DNA from: Canna indica | Lineage: Eukaryota; Streptophyta; Magnoliopsida; Zingiberales; Cannaceae | NCBI GenBank assembly: GCA_034359265.1 | Contig: CP136891.1 | Coordinates: 41,284,001-41,348,000, forward strand | Direction of reading: 5' to 3' | Length of the DNA: 64,000 bases | In this document: positions 44,637 through 56,619 of the stretch, in pieces | Numbering within the stretch: the stretch's first letter is position 1 | How the letters are laid out: each line of letters begins with the position of its first letter | Translations under genes and position numbers: made by a program | The notes under the pieces: model-generated | The model's database searches: none | Seen by the model: only the letters and a program-made list of their open reading frames with translations | Told to the model about the DNA's origin: nothing

Positions 44637-46296
44637 TTTTGGCTCTTGTATCTCCCTTATTCTCCGATATGCGCCCAGATGATATGCGTATTCGGAGAAC
44701 TAAAGGGAGATGATGCCAAAATTTAGAATGAAGTTAACAAATGGGACGCAGTTTCCCGCACTCGCTACAATAGTCTTCCGATCATTAGCAGGAGGTCTCT
44801 CGGACTACGGCTAGAAATCGCATGTCCGGGGGGGCGCACCACACTTGCGGCTCTATCTCATTCGTGGTGCACGAGCGTCGTATAGTAAGTATTATATCTT
44901 AATTTTAATTAAATTATATATTGCATTTGTTTCATGGTGTACTAATGTATTTGTTTCGTAAATATAGTCAACGATCCGGGATGACAGCACTGTCCAGCTA
45001 CCCTTGCTGATGGAGGTGTTCAAGCACACTCATCGTCGATGAAATGGGGCGGGGGAATACGTCAATAACTGGGATACAGTCATCGTGGTAAGTATATTTG
45101 TTTTAATTCTACAATCTTTATTTATAATTTAAGTTCGTAATAAAAAAAAATATAAAACAAAACACAAACTCGTGTAGGAGACCTACACAATGATTGTGAC
45201 TCAGTACAGAGGAACTCCCAAGGACTTTGACGCTCGAGCATGGGTCGATGCCGCTGGTGGCTGGGACCACGGTCGTGTTTATGGCTTCGAAGACAATGGC
45301 CATGTGCGAGCTGTGCTAGGGCCACTTGGGGCACCAACCCCTCTGCTTGCTGGTGAGCGGCCCTCCACATCATGGTTGTAGGATCAAAGCCGGATATTCA
45401 CCATGGAGGAGCAGGTCGCACATCAGAGTCGATCAATGGATGAGATGCATGCGATGTTAAGGCATATTACAGCTCAATTCGGCGTTGTCATACCTCCTAC
45501 ATCTGATCCATCATCCTCAACTAGTCCATGCTATTCCACACCTAAGCACTTCAGACTCCGCCACACGATCCTCACCAACTTCCACCGCAACCGTGAAAGT
45601 TTATTTGACTTGTGTTATGACTTAACTTATGTTACGATATTTTTTTGTTTTGATACTTATGATTTGAATCTTAATTATGTTTATACAATAGTTTTGATTC
45701 GTATCGTGTTGATACAATTGTTTTTATATGATTGTTTTGATACTTATAAATGTGGATATATTCGATGCTTATCTGTGATATAGAGTTTTGTTACATTTGT
45801 ATATGTGTATTTGTGATGTATGGTGTTGTATGGTTTGATGTGTATGGTGGTATGATGTATGGTGGTGTGTGTGAGTTATGTAATAGATAAATTGTTAATG
45901 TATTAATGGAATTTTTTAAATTTTAAAATTTTCAGGTTCAGGATAACAGCATCAGCGACAGCTTACCAATCGCCAACTGTCAGTAGGCTATCGTTGAAAG
46001 TGTATCATAATGTTTGGGCCGCATCGTTAATGTCGTTGTTGATTACCTATAGCGACAACGCAACGATAGGCCTTCAACGACGTCCTTACATCGGCCCTGT
46101 CGATTGTCACAGATAATAATATCAGTGGCAATCGAAGCAGCCATCGCCGATATATAAGTATTGCCAACTGAGGTGGCTTCCACTAAACTCTTAGTGACGC
46201 CCTTAGTTACAATGGCATTTTGCAACTACATTTGTCGTCTGTGAAGGTCGTCACCGATGGATTCAGCCATCGGTGAAGCCTATATATTTAGTAGTG
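44637..46296 (+). mobile_element. CACTA (En/Spm) transposon, 3' part
   Basis: It contains the end of a Ptta/En/Spm-type transposase-associated gene and finishes TTTAGTAGTG at 46296, the inverted CACTACTAAA terminus. Sub-terminal DNA (45960-46290) has repeated short motifs in both orientations (ATCGGTGA/TCACCGAT, GACGACAA/TTGTCGTC types). The 5' part is cut off by the gypsy LTR at 44636. Confidence 0.8.
44740..45540 (+). pseudogene. CACTA Ptta/En/Spm family protein, C-terminal exons
   Basis: Exon pieces: 'GGSISF'-like Gly/Ser stretch ending at a 'gtaagt' near 44884; 'LLMEVFKHTHRR' then a TGA and 'NGAGEYVNNW' (44968-45087), donor 'gtaagt' at 45088, acceptor 'gtgtag' ending 45178; then 'AWVDAAGGWDHGRVYGF' and, after a TAG, a short coiled coil 'MEEQVAHQSRSMDEMHAML'. 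The F-x-x-T-H and W-V-x-x-A-G-G-x-x-x-G-R-V-Y-G-F motifs are those of the plant transposase (Ptta/En/Spm) family. Two in-frame stops break it. Confidence 0.75.
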
Positions 46297-46636
46297 TATA
46301 TTATATTGGGTATCATAGTGGGCAGGGGAGGGTTAGAGCTTTAGCTTGTAAATCTTTTTGTAGGATACACTTTAACCTAGTAAACTAGAGTTCGAAATCC
46401 TAAGCGGGGCACTTAGGTAGTGGAGTAGGGAAGGGTCATGAACCACTATAAATCCTTGTGTTTGCATTGTTTAAATTGGTGTATGCTTACTTGTTTATTT
46501 ATCATTAGCTTCCACATTTAGTAAGTTGAATTGAAAATTTGTCTAAGTAATCAAGAAAATCTTTAAAATCGGAATTAGGTTAAATTTATTATAGGACAAT
46601 ATTCACCCTCCCTCTAGTATAGGTCATTCACCTAAC
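46297..46636 (+). mobile_element. Sirevirus-type LTR fragment, forward (3' end)
   Basis: From about 46372 the 'gatacactttaacctagtaa' and 'cctaagcggggcacttaggt' stretches match the R/U5 part of the LTRs at 8290-8525 and 23290-23569; it ends 'ggtcattcacctaaca'. 46297-46371 is unassigned. Confidence 0.7.
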
Positions 46637-46718
46637 AGAAACTACCAACTATAATGTCATTTCTTAGATAGGAGTTCGATGTAGTAGAGATGGTGAAATC
46701 TCAATCTACGAACTTGAT
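46637..46718 (-). other. Element interior between two opposed LTR ends, with primer site
   Basis: About 80 bp between a forward LTR end and a reverse LTR end. On the minus strand TTTGGTATCAAGTTCGTAG near 46700-46718 is a decayed tRNA-Met primer site for the reverse LTR. This marks a rearranged junction. Confidence 0.6.
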
Positions 46719-46904
46719 ACCAAATGTGAGGTGAAGGTCATATTAGAGGTGGATGAATAGTGTGTTAAGCTAGTTTTAACCTAATTTTGATTTTAATCGA
46801 TTTCTTGAATTTTGATCAAACACAAAAACAAGTAAGCAGTGAGAATAGAAATACAAATAAGTTCAATGATAACACACAAGAATTTATAGTGGTTGTACTC
46901 CACT
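46719..46904 (-). mobile_element. Sirevirus-type LTR fragment, reverse
   Basis: Minus-strand LTR 3' end ('gaggtgaaggtcatattaga' at its start in plus-strand reading, then 'aatttatagtggttgtactc'). It is interrupted at 46905 by the next element and continues at 51410. Confidence 0.75.
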
Positions 46905-48904
46905 TGTTACGCCCCGTTTAGGTTCATCCCTAAATAACGAACACCGCCTAGGAGAAACGCAACCAACTATCAACTAACACACCAAAATCTTCATGAACAG
47001 CTTGCAACATGAACCTCAACCACTTGCATTAGAATAATATCTATTACGGTAATGAAATGTTATTCAAGAAACTTTATACATCACTACGGAAATCAATGTC
47101 AGAGTCTGCCTCCTCTACTATATCTAACTAGACCTTCACAGCTACCACTCGAACTTGCAGATCTGAGGCAAAACAACAAACATCAGCGGAAAGCTGAGTA
47201 GGAGAATCAATATGCCAACAATAAGGACAACAATCATGATGCGATGATACTGCAAATGCAACAATGTACGACTCTGTAATAAAATGCAACATGTCAACGA
47301 CAACAAGACACATGTTCACCTATCAACTATTGCAACTCATACCAATCAAGAGCGTAGTGGATCGACAATTGGGTTTCCCCCGCACTCTCGCACCTCGAGA
47401 GTGGCACCTCAAGCCCGCTCCAGCTAGAGATGCGACTATCTAAAAGATAGCCCACCGACGTCTAACAGCACGACGCCGCACACGAGCTCGCCAACGTCTA
47501 ATAGTGCAACGCCACACCTCATGTGAAAATTTCATGATCACCGGTGTCACCGCCCATATACCTCGGGCAATAAATCAACAATGTCCGGGCTTGCGCCCAC
47601 AATAGTTATAATGCAGTATATCAACAACAACTGGCCTACGATACTAGCAACAATTACTGATACAATAATAAGCAACATGATAACTAGATCTCACCACATG
47701 ACACACCACAACTGATCTACAATGCTAACAACAATAAATGCTACAACAACTATCAATTGATGAGGCAACCAAAAATAATTCATATTAGCAAATACAACTT
47801 ATGACGACACTAACAATGTGCACCTTACCTATCATAATATCATGCTCAATAATCATCAATGCATCACAGCTAATCAGATTCATGCAATTATCAACATGAC
47901 ATGTTCAACAACATAATGCAATAGGAGATCAACGGATTTCAGAAGCAAATCAAGCAAATAGAGGCAAGGGGTAAAATCGTCAATTTACACATTCAACATT
48001 CATCAGCTACAACAGCAGTCAACTCACACCCAATACAACTATCTATACTCTAAATCACCACCTAACATAGAATATCACTATTCTACATTATTTAATTATT
48101 TATCAACTGAATTAATAACTCTCTTCTATCAAATAACACTAAAATATAGAAAAGACCTACCAGATGACCTTTGATCAGAAATCCGACACCACCATCGCGT
48201 TCAGGACACGAAAACCTACAACTTTGATATTCACCTCGACTCGATCCGACAATCCTACGATCAACTCCAAAATATCCCAATATTTTACAAATTAATCTCA
48301 TTTCATGCGATACAGCTCTTTTCTTAATTAACATATTTATTAAATAAAATAAAACCTCTCCCTCCATCCCACTCGTCTCCTGCTCACGACGCCGCCCTCC
48401 CCTACTCCGCTCGAGCCCACATCGGTCGGCCCTCCCGGTCATCGGCGACCACCCTCCGGCTCCTATCGGCCTCCCTCGTGGCCTCCGGCACCGGCGGAAC
48501 CCCAGATCATGGCTAGGAGGCCACGGCGGCCTCCCCTGTAGCAGCAATGGCTGCTGCCATGATGCGAGCAGCAGCGGCTGCTACAATGGTTGGGACCGAC
48601 ATCGCGGACAACAGCACGGCTGCCGCGACCACCGCACCCCCTCCGGCCCACCTCCATCTCCTCCCTTGTTCCCTTATCCGACATCCCGCCGATTCTACCC
48701 ATCTGACATCCTCCAACCCCTCTGCTGCCGCCGATGAACGAAGGAAAGGAATGACGAAAAACAACGGGGATGTAAAGAACGAAGAAGAAGAGAAGAAGAC
48801 TCCTACCACAACGGTCCACCAAACTCCGGTTCTCCGCCGGAGTCTTCACCGACCCTCTGATCCCTCGACTCCAACTCAGCCGCCGCCAATAAAAATGAGT
48901 ATTA
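46905..48904 (-). repeat. 3' LTR of the interior-poor element (truncated)
   Basis: Collinear with 49373-51304. It diverges right after 'aaaaatgagtatta' at about 48904, where the right copy continues for another 105 bp. A 15 bp tract 'atcatcaatgcatca' near 47854 is absent from the right copy. Confidence 0.85.
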
Positions 48905-49356
48905 CTCCAAATTCGAGCACCTCAATCGTCATCACAACGACATACTCAACTCTGCAATACACAAGTGCCCTCCATCTCTAACCGATACTCCAATAAAGCA
49001 TCACAATAAACTACCACCATCTGAACTATCCAATTAGATTTATCAACTTAAGATAATAATCGTAATTAAATCAAATAATAAGATCTTCTCCCTTTACTAT
49101 CTATGATCCATTATATTTCATACCTACAACTAAATCCATACCAATTCTCATCTAAATTTTCACAACCATTCATCAATGATATTATATACATCATCAACCA
49201 ACAATTTAAATGCAAATAATACCAACACCAAGCGAACTATCATAAGTCAAGCACCAAACATATAACATTGTAACACGATTAAATTACATGCAAATTCATA
49301 CTTTATCATCCTAATCCTAATACATCCTAGTCCTTACTTTCCTTAAGAATGATCCT
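48905..49356 (-). other. Interior of the interior-poor element
   Basis: About 450 bp, AT-rich, without coding signal. Its left end may include the last part of the damaged LTR's flank. No polypurine tract is obvious, consistent with the deletion at the LTR edge. Confidence 0.65.
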
Positions 49357-49372
49357 ATGCTCTGATACCAAA
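49357..49372 (-). promoter_or_regulatory. Primer binding site (tRNA-iMet), interior-poor element
   Basis: Minus strand TTTGGTATCAGAGCAT, directly next to the right-hand LTR starting at 49373. Confidence 0.85.
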
Positions 49373-51409
49373 TTGTTACGCCCCGCCTAGGTTCATCCCT
49401 AAATAAGGAACACCGCCTAGGAGAAGCGCAACCAACTATCAACTAACACACCAAAATCTTCATGAACAGCTTGCAACATGAACCTCAACCACTTGCATTA
49501 GAATAATATCTATTACAAAAAATAAAGTGTTATTCAAGAAATTTTATACATCTCTACGGAAATCAATGTCAGAGTCTGCCTCCTCTACTATATCTAACTA
49601 AACCTTCAAAGCTACCACTCGAACCTACAGATTTGAGGCAAAACAACAAACATCAGCGGAAAGCTGAGTAGGAGAATCAATATGCCAACAATAAGGACAA
49701 CAATCATGATGCGATGATACTGCAAATGCAACAATGTACGACTCTGTAATAAAATGCAACATGTCAACGACAATAAGACACATGTTCACCTATCAACTAT
49801 TGCAACTCATACCAATCAAGAGCGTAGTGGATCGACAATTGGGTTGCCCCCGCACTCTCGCACCTCGAGAGTGGCACCTCAAGCCCGCTCCAGCTAGAGA
49901 TGCGACTATCTAAAAGATAGCCCACCGACGTCTAACAGCACGACGCCGCACACGAGCTCGCCAACGTCTAATAGTGCAACGCCGCACCTCATGTGAAAAT
50001 TTCATGATCACAGGTGTCACCGCCCATATACCTCGGGCAATAAATCAACAATGTCCGGGCTTGCGCCCACAATAGTTATAATGCAGTATGTCAACAACAA
50101 CTGGCCTACGATACTAGCAACAATTACTGATACAATAATAAGCAACATGATAACTAGATCTCACCACATGACACACCACAACTGATCTACAATGCTAACA
50201 ACAATAAATGCTACAACAACTATCAATTGATGAGGCAACCAAAAATAATTCATATTAGCAAATACAACTTATGACGACACTAACAATGTGCACCTTACCT
50301 ATCATAATATCATGCTCAATAATCAGATTCATGCAATTATCAACATGGCATGTTCAACAACATAATGCAATAGGAGATCAACGGATTTCAAAAGAAAATC
50401 AAGCAAATAGAGGCAAGGGGTAAAATCATCAATTTACTCATTCAACATTCATCGGCTACAACAGGAGTCAACTCGCACCCAATACAACTATCTATACTCT
50501 AAATCACCACCTAACATAAAATACCACTATTCTACATTATTTAATTATTTATCAACTGAATTAATAACTCTCTTCTACCAAACAACACCGAAACATAGAA
50601 AAGACCTACCAGATGACCTTTGATCAGAAATCCGACACCACCATCGTGTTCAGAACGTGAAAACCTACAGCTTTGATATTCACCTCAACTCGATCTGGCA
50701 ATCCTACGATCAACTCCAAAATATCTCAATATTCTATAAATTAATCTCATTTCATGCGATACAGCTCTTTTTTTAATTAACCTATTTATTAAATAAAATA
50801 AAATCTCTCCCTCCATCCCACTCGTCTCCTGCTCATGATGCCGCCCTCCCCTATACTGCTCGAATCCACGTCGGTCGGCCCTCCCGGTCTCCGGCGACCA
50901 CCCACCGGCTCCTACCGGCCTCCACCGCGACCTCCGACGCCGGCGAAACCTCGGATCATGGCTGGGAGGCCACGGCGGCCTCCCCTACAGCAGCAGCGAC
51001 TGCTGCCATGATGCGAGCAGCAACGGTTGCTACCATGGCTTCCGCGATCGCCACACCCCCTTTGGCCCACCTCCGTCTCCTCCCTCATTCCCTTATCCGA
51101 CATCCCGCTGATTCTACCCATCCGACATCCTCCAACCCCTCCGCTACCGCCAATGAACGAAGGAAAGGAACGATGAAAAACAACGAAGATGTAAACAACG
51201 AAGAAGAAGGCACAACGGTCCACCAAACTCCAGTTATCCGCCGGAGTCTTCACCAACCCTCTGATCCCTCGACTCCAACTCAACCGCCGCCAATAAAAAT
51301 GAGTATTAGGGAAGATTAGGGCTAATTAAATAAGATTATGAACTTTTGCAAAAAGGCCCCTCCAAAAAGGATATTTACAACAATGTCCCCAATTTTTTAG
51401 GTCATAACA
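49373..51409 (-). repeat. 5' LTR of the interior-poor element (2037 bp)
   Basis: Minus-strand TGTTATGACC start at 51409 and GGGGCGTAACA end at 49373. A GC-rich segment (50820-51000) encodes only chance Ser/Pro/Arg-rich frames on both strands. Confidence 0.87.
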
Positions 51410-52748
51410 CCACTACGTACCTAAGCACCCCCCGCCCCCCTCCGCTTAGGATTTCACACTTAAATCCACTATTTCAAGGTTCCTACAATGATGGACTCAA
51501 TGAATCATTAGAACTGAAAGGAGGTAGTTTCATGAGATTTTATAGTGGCGACAAAGGTATGAGGTCCAAACTAGTCGTTCAATAGATCTAAAAAGATTTG
51601 TTGGGCATTTCCATCGACCACTGGCCGAATCTCGATCGATCGAGATTCGACCGAGCTTCGGCCGAAAAGCTATTGGAAATTCTAATAGTAGTTCGGTCGA
51701 TCTTCGGTTGATCTTCGGTCGACCGAGTATCGATCGAACATCAACCGATAACTCTGTAAGTTGAATGGTCATACTAGAGGGGGGGTGAATGGTGTGTTAA
51801 CTAAAACTTTAGACTAAATTCGATTTTAACTATTTCTTGATTACCTTTAGGCAAATCATAATTTAATAGCAAGCAGAAGCAAGATAAATAACAAGTAATC
51901 AAGCACGCACAAGAGCAATGCTAACACACTGAATTTATAGTGGTTCGACCCCAATGCCTACTCCACTACCTAAGTACCCCGTTTAGGATTTCAAACTCTA
52001 GTTTACTAGATTAAGTGTATCCTTCAAGAGGATTTACAAGCTAAGGCACCGACCCTCACAACCGAGGGTTACTCTCACACCCGAGAGTACCTCCAACACC
52101 TCCTCTCCTAAGAACTACACAACTAACTCTAGCAAACTAAGTTTACACCGGTGGATTTAAGTCTCTATACAAAGGCTACCACCATACACACAAACCTAGC
52201 ACCCTATGTTTTCACAACTTGACGTATAATGAGAATAACAACAAAATACAAGTATAAATTGAGAAAAAACATAATCAATACAAAACTTATCTCCAACACA
52301 AGATCCTAGCTTTCTCTTGATGCCTTTGATGATGAAACACAAGGTTGAAGGCTCAATCAAGGAGGTAGAAGCTCAAAGTTAGGGTTTTAACAAAGATGGC
52401 TCAATCAATGCTCTTGGATGTCAAAAGATATCTCATGAAGAAGACTTATGGAAGGTAGGTGAGGTGTTTATATAGAGAAAACACCAACAGAGGCTCGGTT
52501 CCAAACAAGCTCAACAGGTAGAAATTCAAAATAGAGTCGTTAGGGGTATTCTGGGAATTTTGGACAGTTTCACTAGTTGAGGTCATTCTGGGAAGTCTGG
52601 ATCACAATTTTGGAGGTTCCTAGTCTTTCAAATTTTATTAACATTTTGTAACTTTAAGTTAATGTCTCTATTTATTTTTATTATTCATTAACTTTAAAAC
52701 ATAAATGTTAATAAGGAAGTACTCCCATTTGAATTCAATAAAAATATG
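51410..52748 (-). mobile_element. Sirevirus-type LTR fragments, reverse
   Basis: 51410-51752 continues the LTR interrupted at 46904 ('acctaagcaccccccgcccc', then a palindrome tract at 51610-51745). At about 51753 a second reverse LTR end begins ('tgaatggtcatactagaggg') and runs to about 52748 with TATA-like 'tttatata' near 52467 and 'tttaaaacataaatgttaat' near 52692 as in 7640-7680. So two partial LTRs are arranged head to tail. Confidence 0.7.
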
Positions 52749-53395
52749 GTTATTAGACGAAAATGGCCTAAACTTTGGCTGAATTCTCAATTGTGACCAA
52801 TCCTTTGATTGGTCTCAATTGTATATAAAAACTTGAACATTGGTTCCAATTATAACATGTCGCCTGCCAATCGTGAATAGTACCATTATTTCGTTGACGT
52901 GACGATCTAAAAATAATTTAAAAAATCTAAGTTGCCATGTTAGCTCATACACCTGATATTACTTTTTTAATATATCTTTTTAATTGGAACCCACCCCTCT
53001 TTCCTTTTTCTCATTTTTTTTTCCTCACTCTTTTCTCTCTCTCTTTCTCTCTCTAATTCCCACCACAGTCCCTCTATGACAGTGGCGCATAAACCATCCC
53101 CGGCCGCTACATCAAGCCGCCGTCGAAGCAGCCCAGACAGTGGCATGCAAACCATCTCTTGCAGCAGTCAATGTTGGATATCTTGATAGATCATGGCATG
53201 CTGGGATTAGAAGGTGGATGATTGTTAACCTCTCAGCGGAAGTCGACGGAGGCGAACAACAATGGAACGAGTTCGGAAATTGGAAAGAAGAAGAGAAGGA
53301 AGAAAACAGGGGATGAGTAAGACAGAGAGGAAATTTCTTTATTAATTCTCCATTCTTTGTTACAATGAAATCTTACTATTTATACTGTTCACTAA
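52749..53395. other. Unassigned DNA, probably gypsy LTR in its right half
   Basis: 52749-53170 holds a long CT-rich stretch (about 53000-53060, 'ctctctctctttctctctct') and no family signature. 53171-53395, downstream of a gypsy pol end on the minus strand, contains 'tatttatactgttcactaat', so it is likely the start of that element's 3' LTR. The frame at 52967-53155 is low-complexity. Confidence 0.4.
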
Positions 53396-53917
53396 TTACA
53401 TCACGTAATCGTCGTATCGACGTGGCCGTCTCCTATTACGAGCTGGCCCTGTTCGCTGGCCTACACAGTGAGATTGATTTGACGCGTGTTCTTCCTCGTG
53501 CCTACGTCCTTCCGTTGAGCTCTCAACGAACTCCACCGCTCCTGTGTACTTCCCCAACTCCTCGTCAACTCCCAACAGCTCCACCTCCTCCGAAATATGT
53601 TCCCCGTCAGTTACTTCGTACTGTTCCGGCTCCACATCAGCTCTTGCTGTTACCTCGTACTGCCTTGGCTCCACGTCAGCTCCTACTGTTATCCCGTCTG
53701 TAATAGTAGCCTGGCCTTCAAGAACCTTGTCCTCAAGGTTCGTCGCTATCTTCTCAGGACTGAGTCCTTCATTCCTTTCAGTACCAGCTCCGAGCAAATA
53801 TATCGGTGTTACTTGTACCTTCGGCTTACCATGGCACTTTTTAAGGACGAAAACATGGAAGACATGATGCAATTTAGCTGTCGTTGGAAATTCTAGTTTA
53901 TACGCCGCATTTCCCAC
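53396..53917 (-). pseudogene. pol: Ty3/gypsy polyprotein C-terminus
   Basis: Minus-strand frame beginning 'GNAAYKLEFP' and 'HHVFHVFVLKKCHG', the conserved end of the gypsy integrase (G-x-x-A-Y-x-L-x-L-P, H-x-V-F-H-V-S-x-L-K-K). A repetitive stretch ('VTARADVEPEQYEVT', similar twice) and a basic tail 'RRRPRRYDDYVM' follow. No chromodomain is seen, so the lineage differs from the 28151-28552 element. Upstream is lost where another repeat begins at 53918. Confidence 0.78.
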
Positions 53918-54858
53918 CTTTTACTCATGATTTTTCAAACTTAAACCTATGCACACGTAACACGAGCAAATCAAAACATGTTTCTCAAATTAATATGAAT
54001 TGAAAATGAGATCTCTAAGTTAATTTGTTGACTTGTATCAACTTAGTTCAAAAGAAGTTATCATGAAATGAATTTTATATCATTTTATTCATATCTATTT
54101 AAATTTTTCATTCTAAATGCATAGAAACATGTCATACATATTCCTAAGATGTTTATGAAGTTTGGACTTAAAATGAAGTGCTCAAGTTGATTTGTTGATT
54201 TGGGTCAAACCTTTCCAACTTTAATTTCCCTAAAGTGGCCTAGTTATCACTTTGTTCATCTACCCATGATTTTTGATTTTAATCACATGAAAATAAATCA
54301 TCAGCTAACCTAAACATGTTGGTCAAGTTTCAAACTAAAATGAAGTATCTAAGATGAAAATTTCCACCTAATGCAAGTTTCATTCAATCAAGATATCATA
54401 AAATTGCCTAAGTTATCAAAATTTTCCTACTCATGAAATTTTAAACATTTAACATACACAATCAATCATGATCATAGAGAAATTATTCAAGCATAACTAT
54501 TGAGGTAATTAAGCAAGATTTCAACAAAAGTCAAACTCATACTCGTTTCAAGAGAATTTTGTCAAACTTGTCATTTACTTTCCATTTTTTTTCATAATAG
54601 TATAGTCTTCCATTAACATTCTCAACTTGCAAGTAGGCTTCATTGGTATTATAGTGAAATCACATATCAACTAGCAAGTCAACATACTAAATAGCAAAGG
54701 TTAAATACAATGTTCCAATTAAAAATCTCAACCTAAGCTAGATAGTAAAGATTCATTTCAAGAGAGTCAACATGACATCAAAATGAATCAAGAGATCTCA
54801 AAATATAAAATATTTGAAAAATTAGATCTTCAACCGTTCCTATTGGTTGAAAACTAAA
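53918..54858 (-). repeat. Fragment of the gag-only element repeat region
   Basis: Matches 30740-32135 in the same orientation (e.g. 'atttgttgacttg' near 54025, 'aacttgcaagtaggcttcat' near 54626, end 'cctattggttgaaaac'). It is a third locus of this sequence family. It stops just before the tetraloop hairpin. Confidence 0.78.
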
Positions 54859-55909
54859 ATGTTGAGATACATCATATGTTGTTGTTTTTTTACAAACAAC
54901 AAAACATGATTATATATTAATTAGGAAAAATAGATACAATATCTTGAGAGAGGATAAGTTCAAGCTCAGGAGGCCTATTCAAGGACCATACAATCGATTC
55001 TTTACGAATCCGAGCTTGGTTTGCTGCCCAATGGGCAGCTTTGTTTGTAGATCTATTGGCAAATACAATAGAAAGATTGGAAAAATATTTACAAATTGAA
55101 ACATTATTCGAATACACAACAAAGATTGTCCAAGGTGGCACAACATCCTTTTGATTGAGGCAATCCACCAAAACTTTACGGTCTGACTCCACAATAATAT
55201 TGGACATATTTCTTTCCTTAGCCACCAAAAGTGAATGATAAATAGCAAATGCTTCACTGAAAATAGCAGAGTTAGTGCATAAATATTTAGAAGCAGCATA
55301 TATACAATCTCCACTATGATTTTTGATAATAAGACCAATACCACCTTCATTATTTGCAACAGAGCCATCACAATTTAATTTAATAACATCTGCAAGGGGA
55401 GGAGACCAATTGAGAATATTGGTAATGGAAGTAAGGTTGCCCTCAGGATTTGCTTTTTTCATATATTGATATGAAAAAACTATAATGTTACCCACCGCAA
55501 TATTAATGGTCGGCACAACTTCGCCATGCAAAACATAATTTCTAAAAAAACAGATGAACTATAAGATATTAGCAACAATGGCTGAGGGTTCCTTGCTCTT
55601 AAAAGGACAAGAATCCAGCAGCAATCAGCTACCAGAATACCACGAAGAACTACTGTTAAAATCCAAATTTAGTTTGAAAGCTAAGGAAGACCAAAGATCA
55701 GCAGCAATAGAATAGTCAAAAAACAAATGCCGAGAAGTTTCTTCACAAGAACCACAAAATACACATAAGTTTGAATCAGAAATACCAAGCTAAAACAATC
55801 TAGAACGAGTAAGAAGCTTGCCATGAAAAAACTTCCATAAAAATAACTTTACCTTTGGGGTAGTTTTAATTTTCCAAAGCTTAGACCAAATAGGATTCGG
55901 CATGTTCTG
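54859..55909 (-). pseudogene. LINE (L1-like) 3' end: zinc-binding and RNase H domains
   Basis: One minus-strand reading frame runs from about 55909 to 54917 through three stops (55790, about 55640, about 55560). First the zf-RVT domain: 'WKIKTTPKVKLFLWKFFHG', then 'CVFCGSCEETSRHLFFDY'. After the stops a full plant-type RNase H (RVT_3): 'IKLNCDGSVANNEGGIG' (first Asp), 'FSEAFAIYHSLLVAKE' (Glu), 'IVESDRKVLVDCLN' (Asp) and 'FANRSTNKAAHWAANQA' (the H/N-A-A-H end). RT and endonuclease are missing, as usual for 5'-truncated LINEs. Confidence 0.83.
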
Positions 55910-56617
55910 ATGTCGGACCTTTGAGGTTGAAATTCCCAGAATTTCACCATCCTCTACTTCTGAATCTTCTCTGCAAAGAGATGATTGGGGTTCCGACCGT
56001 GCCAACTGTTGTGGATGCCGAACGGCCTTCGCGCCGTCGTCTTCTTCGGCATCGTCAGACTCGCAGATCTTCATGAGGACTTCGATCTGCAGAGTCGAAC
56101 CTCCGATGGCGGGGGAAGAAGTTGAAATCTTCACAATAACACTCCCACCATCTTCAGAAAGAATGGTTGTAACCATTCTTCTTCCGAGTCGGTCCGTACG
56201 GCGAATCATCGTCGCACGATCAGAGCGAATCCGACCCGTGGAGACTCGTCAGTAGTCCACTCAAGAGCGTCCTCCTCTGTTCCTCCCTTCAATAATTCTT
56301 CGTTGGCAATCCTTTTTAACTTCAAGTTCCCTCTGGATTCTTCGCCGAGTCAAAGTAATCAAGGCTTCCAGCCGCAGCTAAATCGTACCTCCGGTTCCTC
56401 GGTCGGTCGGTCGAAACTCTCAGATCTTTCAGATCGGGTGCCTTCTTAGCAACTTTCAGATTTTTCAGATCGGGTGCCTTCTTGGTCTAATGGGTGCTTC
56501 TTGAGATATCGCCAAGGTTTGGTACTTCGTTGCTCTATTATCAGAGCATTTTTCTCCTGTTATGGCTTATCTCAAGTCGTCTCCCAAAGCCAAGTACACG
56601 TCTCCCGAACGTCAAGA
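55910..56617. other. Unassigned DNA between LINE and virus
   Basis: The minus-strand frame 55910-56209 upstream of the zinc domain lacks recognisable motifs. 'cagatttttcagatcgggtg' repeats at 56430 and 56458 as a 40 bp near-tandem repeat. 'cggtcggtcggtcg' at 56400 recalls the LTR palindromes but is isolated. Confidence 0.4.
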
Positions 56618-56619
56618 TC

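Larger units (their letters stand above)
46905..51409 (-). mobile_element. LTR retrotransposon with two ~2 kb LTRs and almost no interior
   Basis: LTR copies 46905-48904 and 49373-51409 enclose only about 0.45 kb. TGTTACGCCCC starts both in plus-strand reading; the full right copy ends GGTCATAACA. TSD CCACT is perfect (46900-46904, 51410-51414). A minus-strand primer site (TTTGGTATCAGAGCAT) ends at 49372. No gag or pol is present, so this is a LARD/TRIM-like non-autonomous element. The left copy lacks its last ~105 bp. Frames at 48092-48981 and 50912-51319 are GC-rich LTR sequence occurring in both copies. Confidence 0.87.

Noticed and set aside
48092..48981. Several overlapping open frames on both strands
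   Set aside because: All fall in the GC-rich block of an LTR present twice; frames break differently in the second copy. Kept only as a finding about composition.
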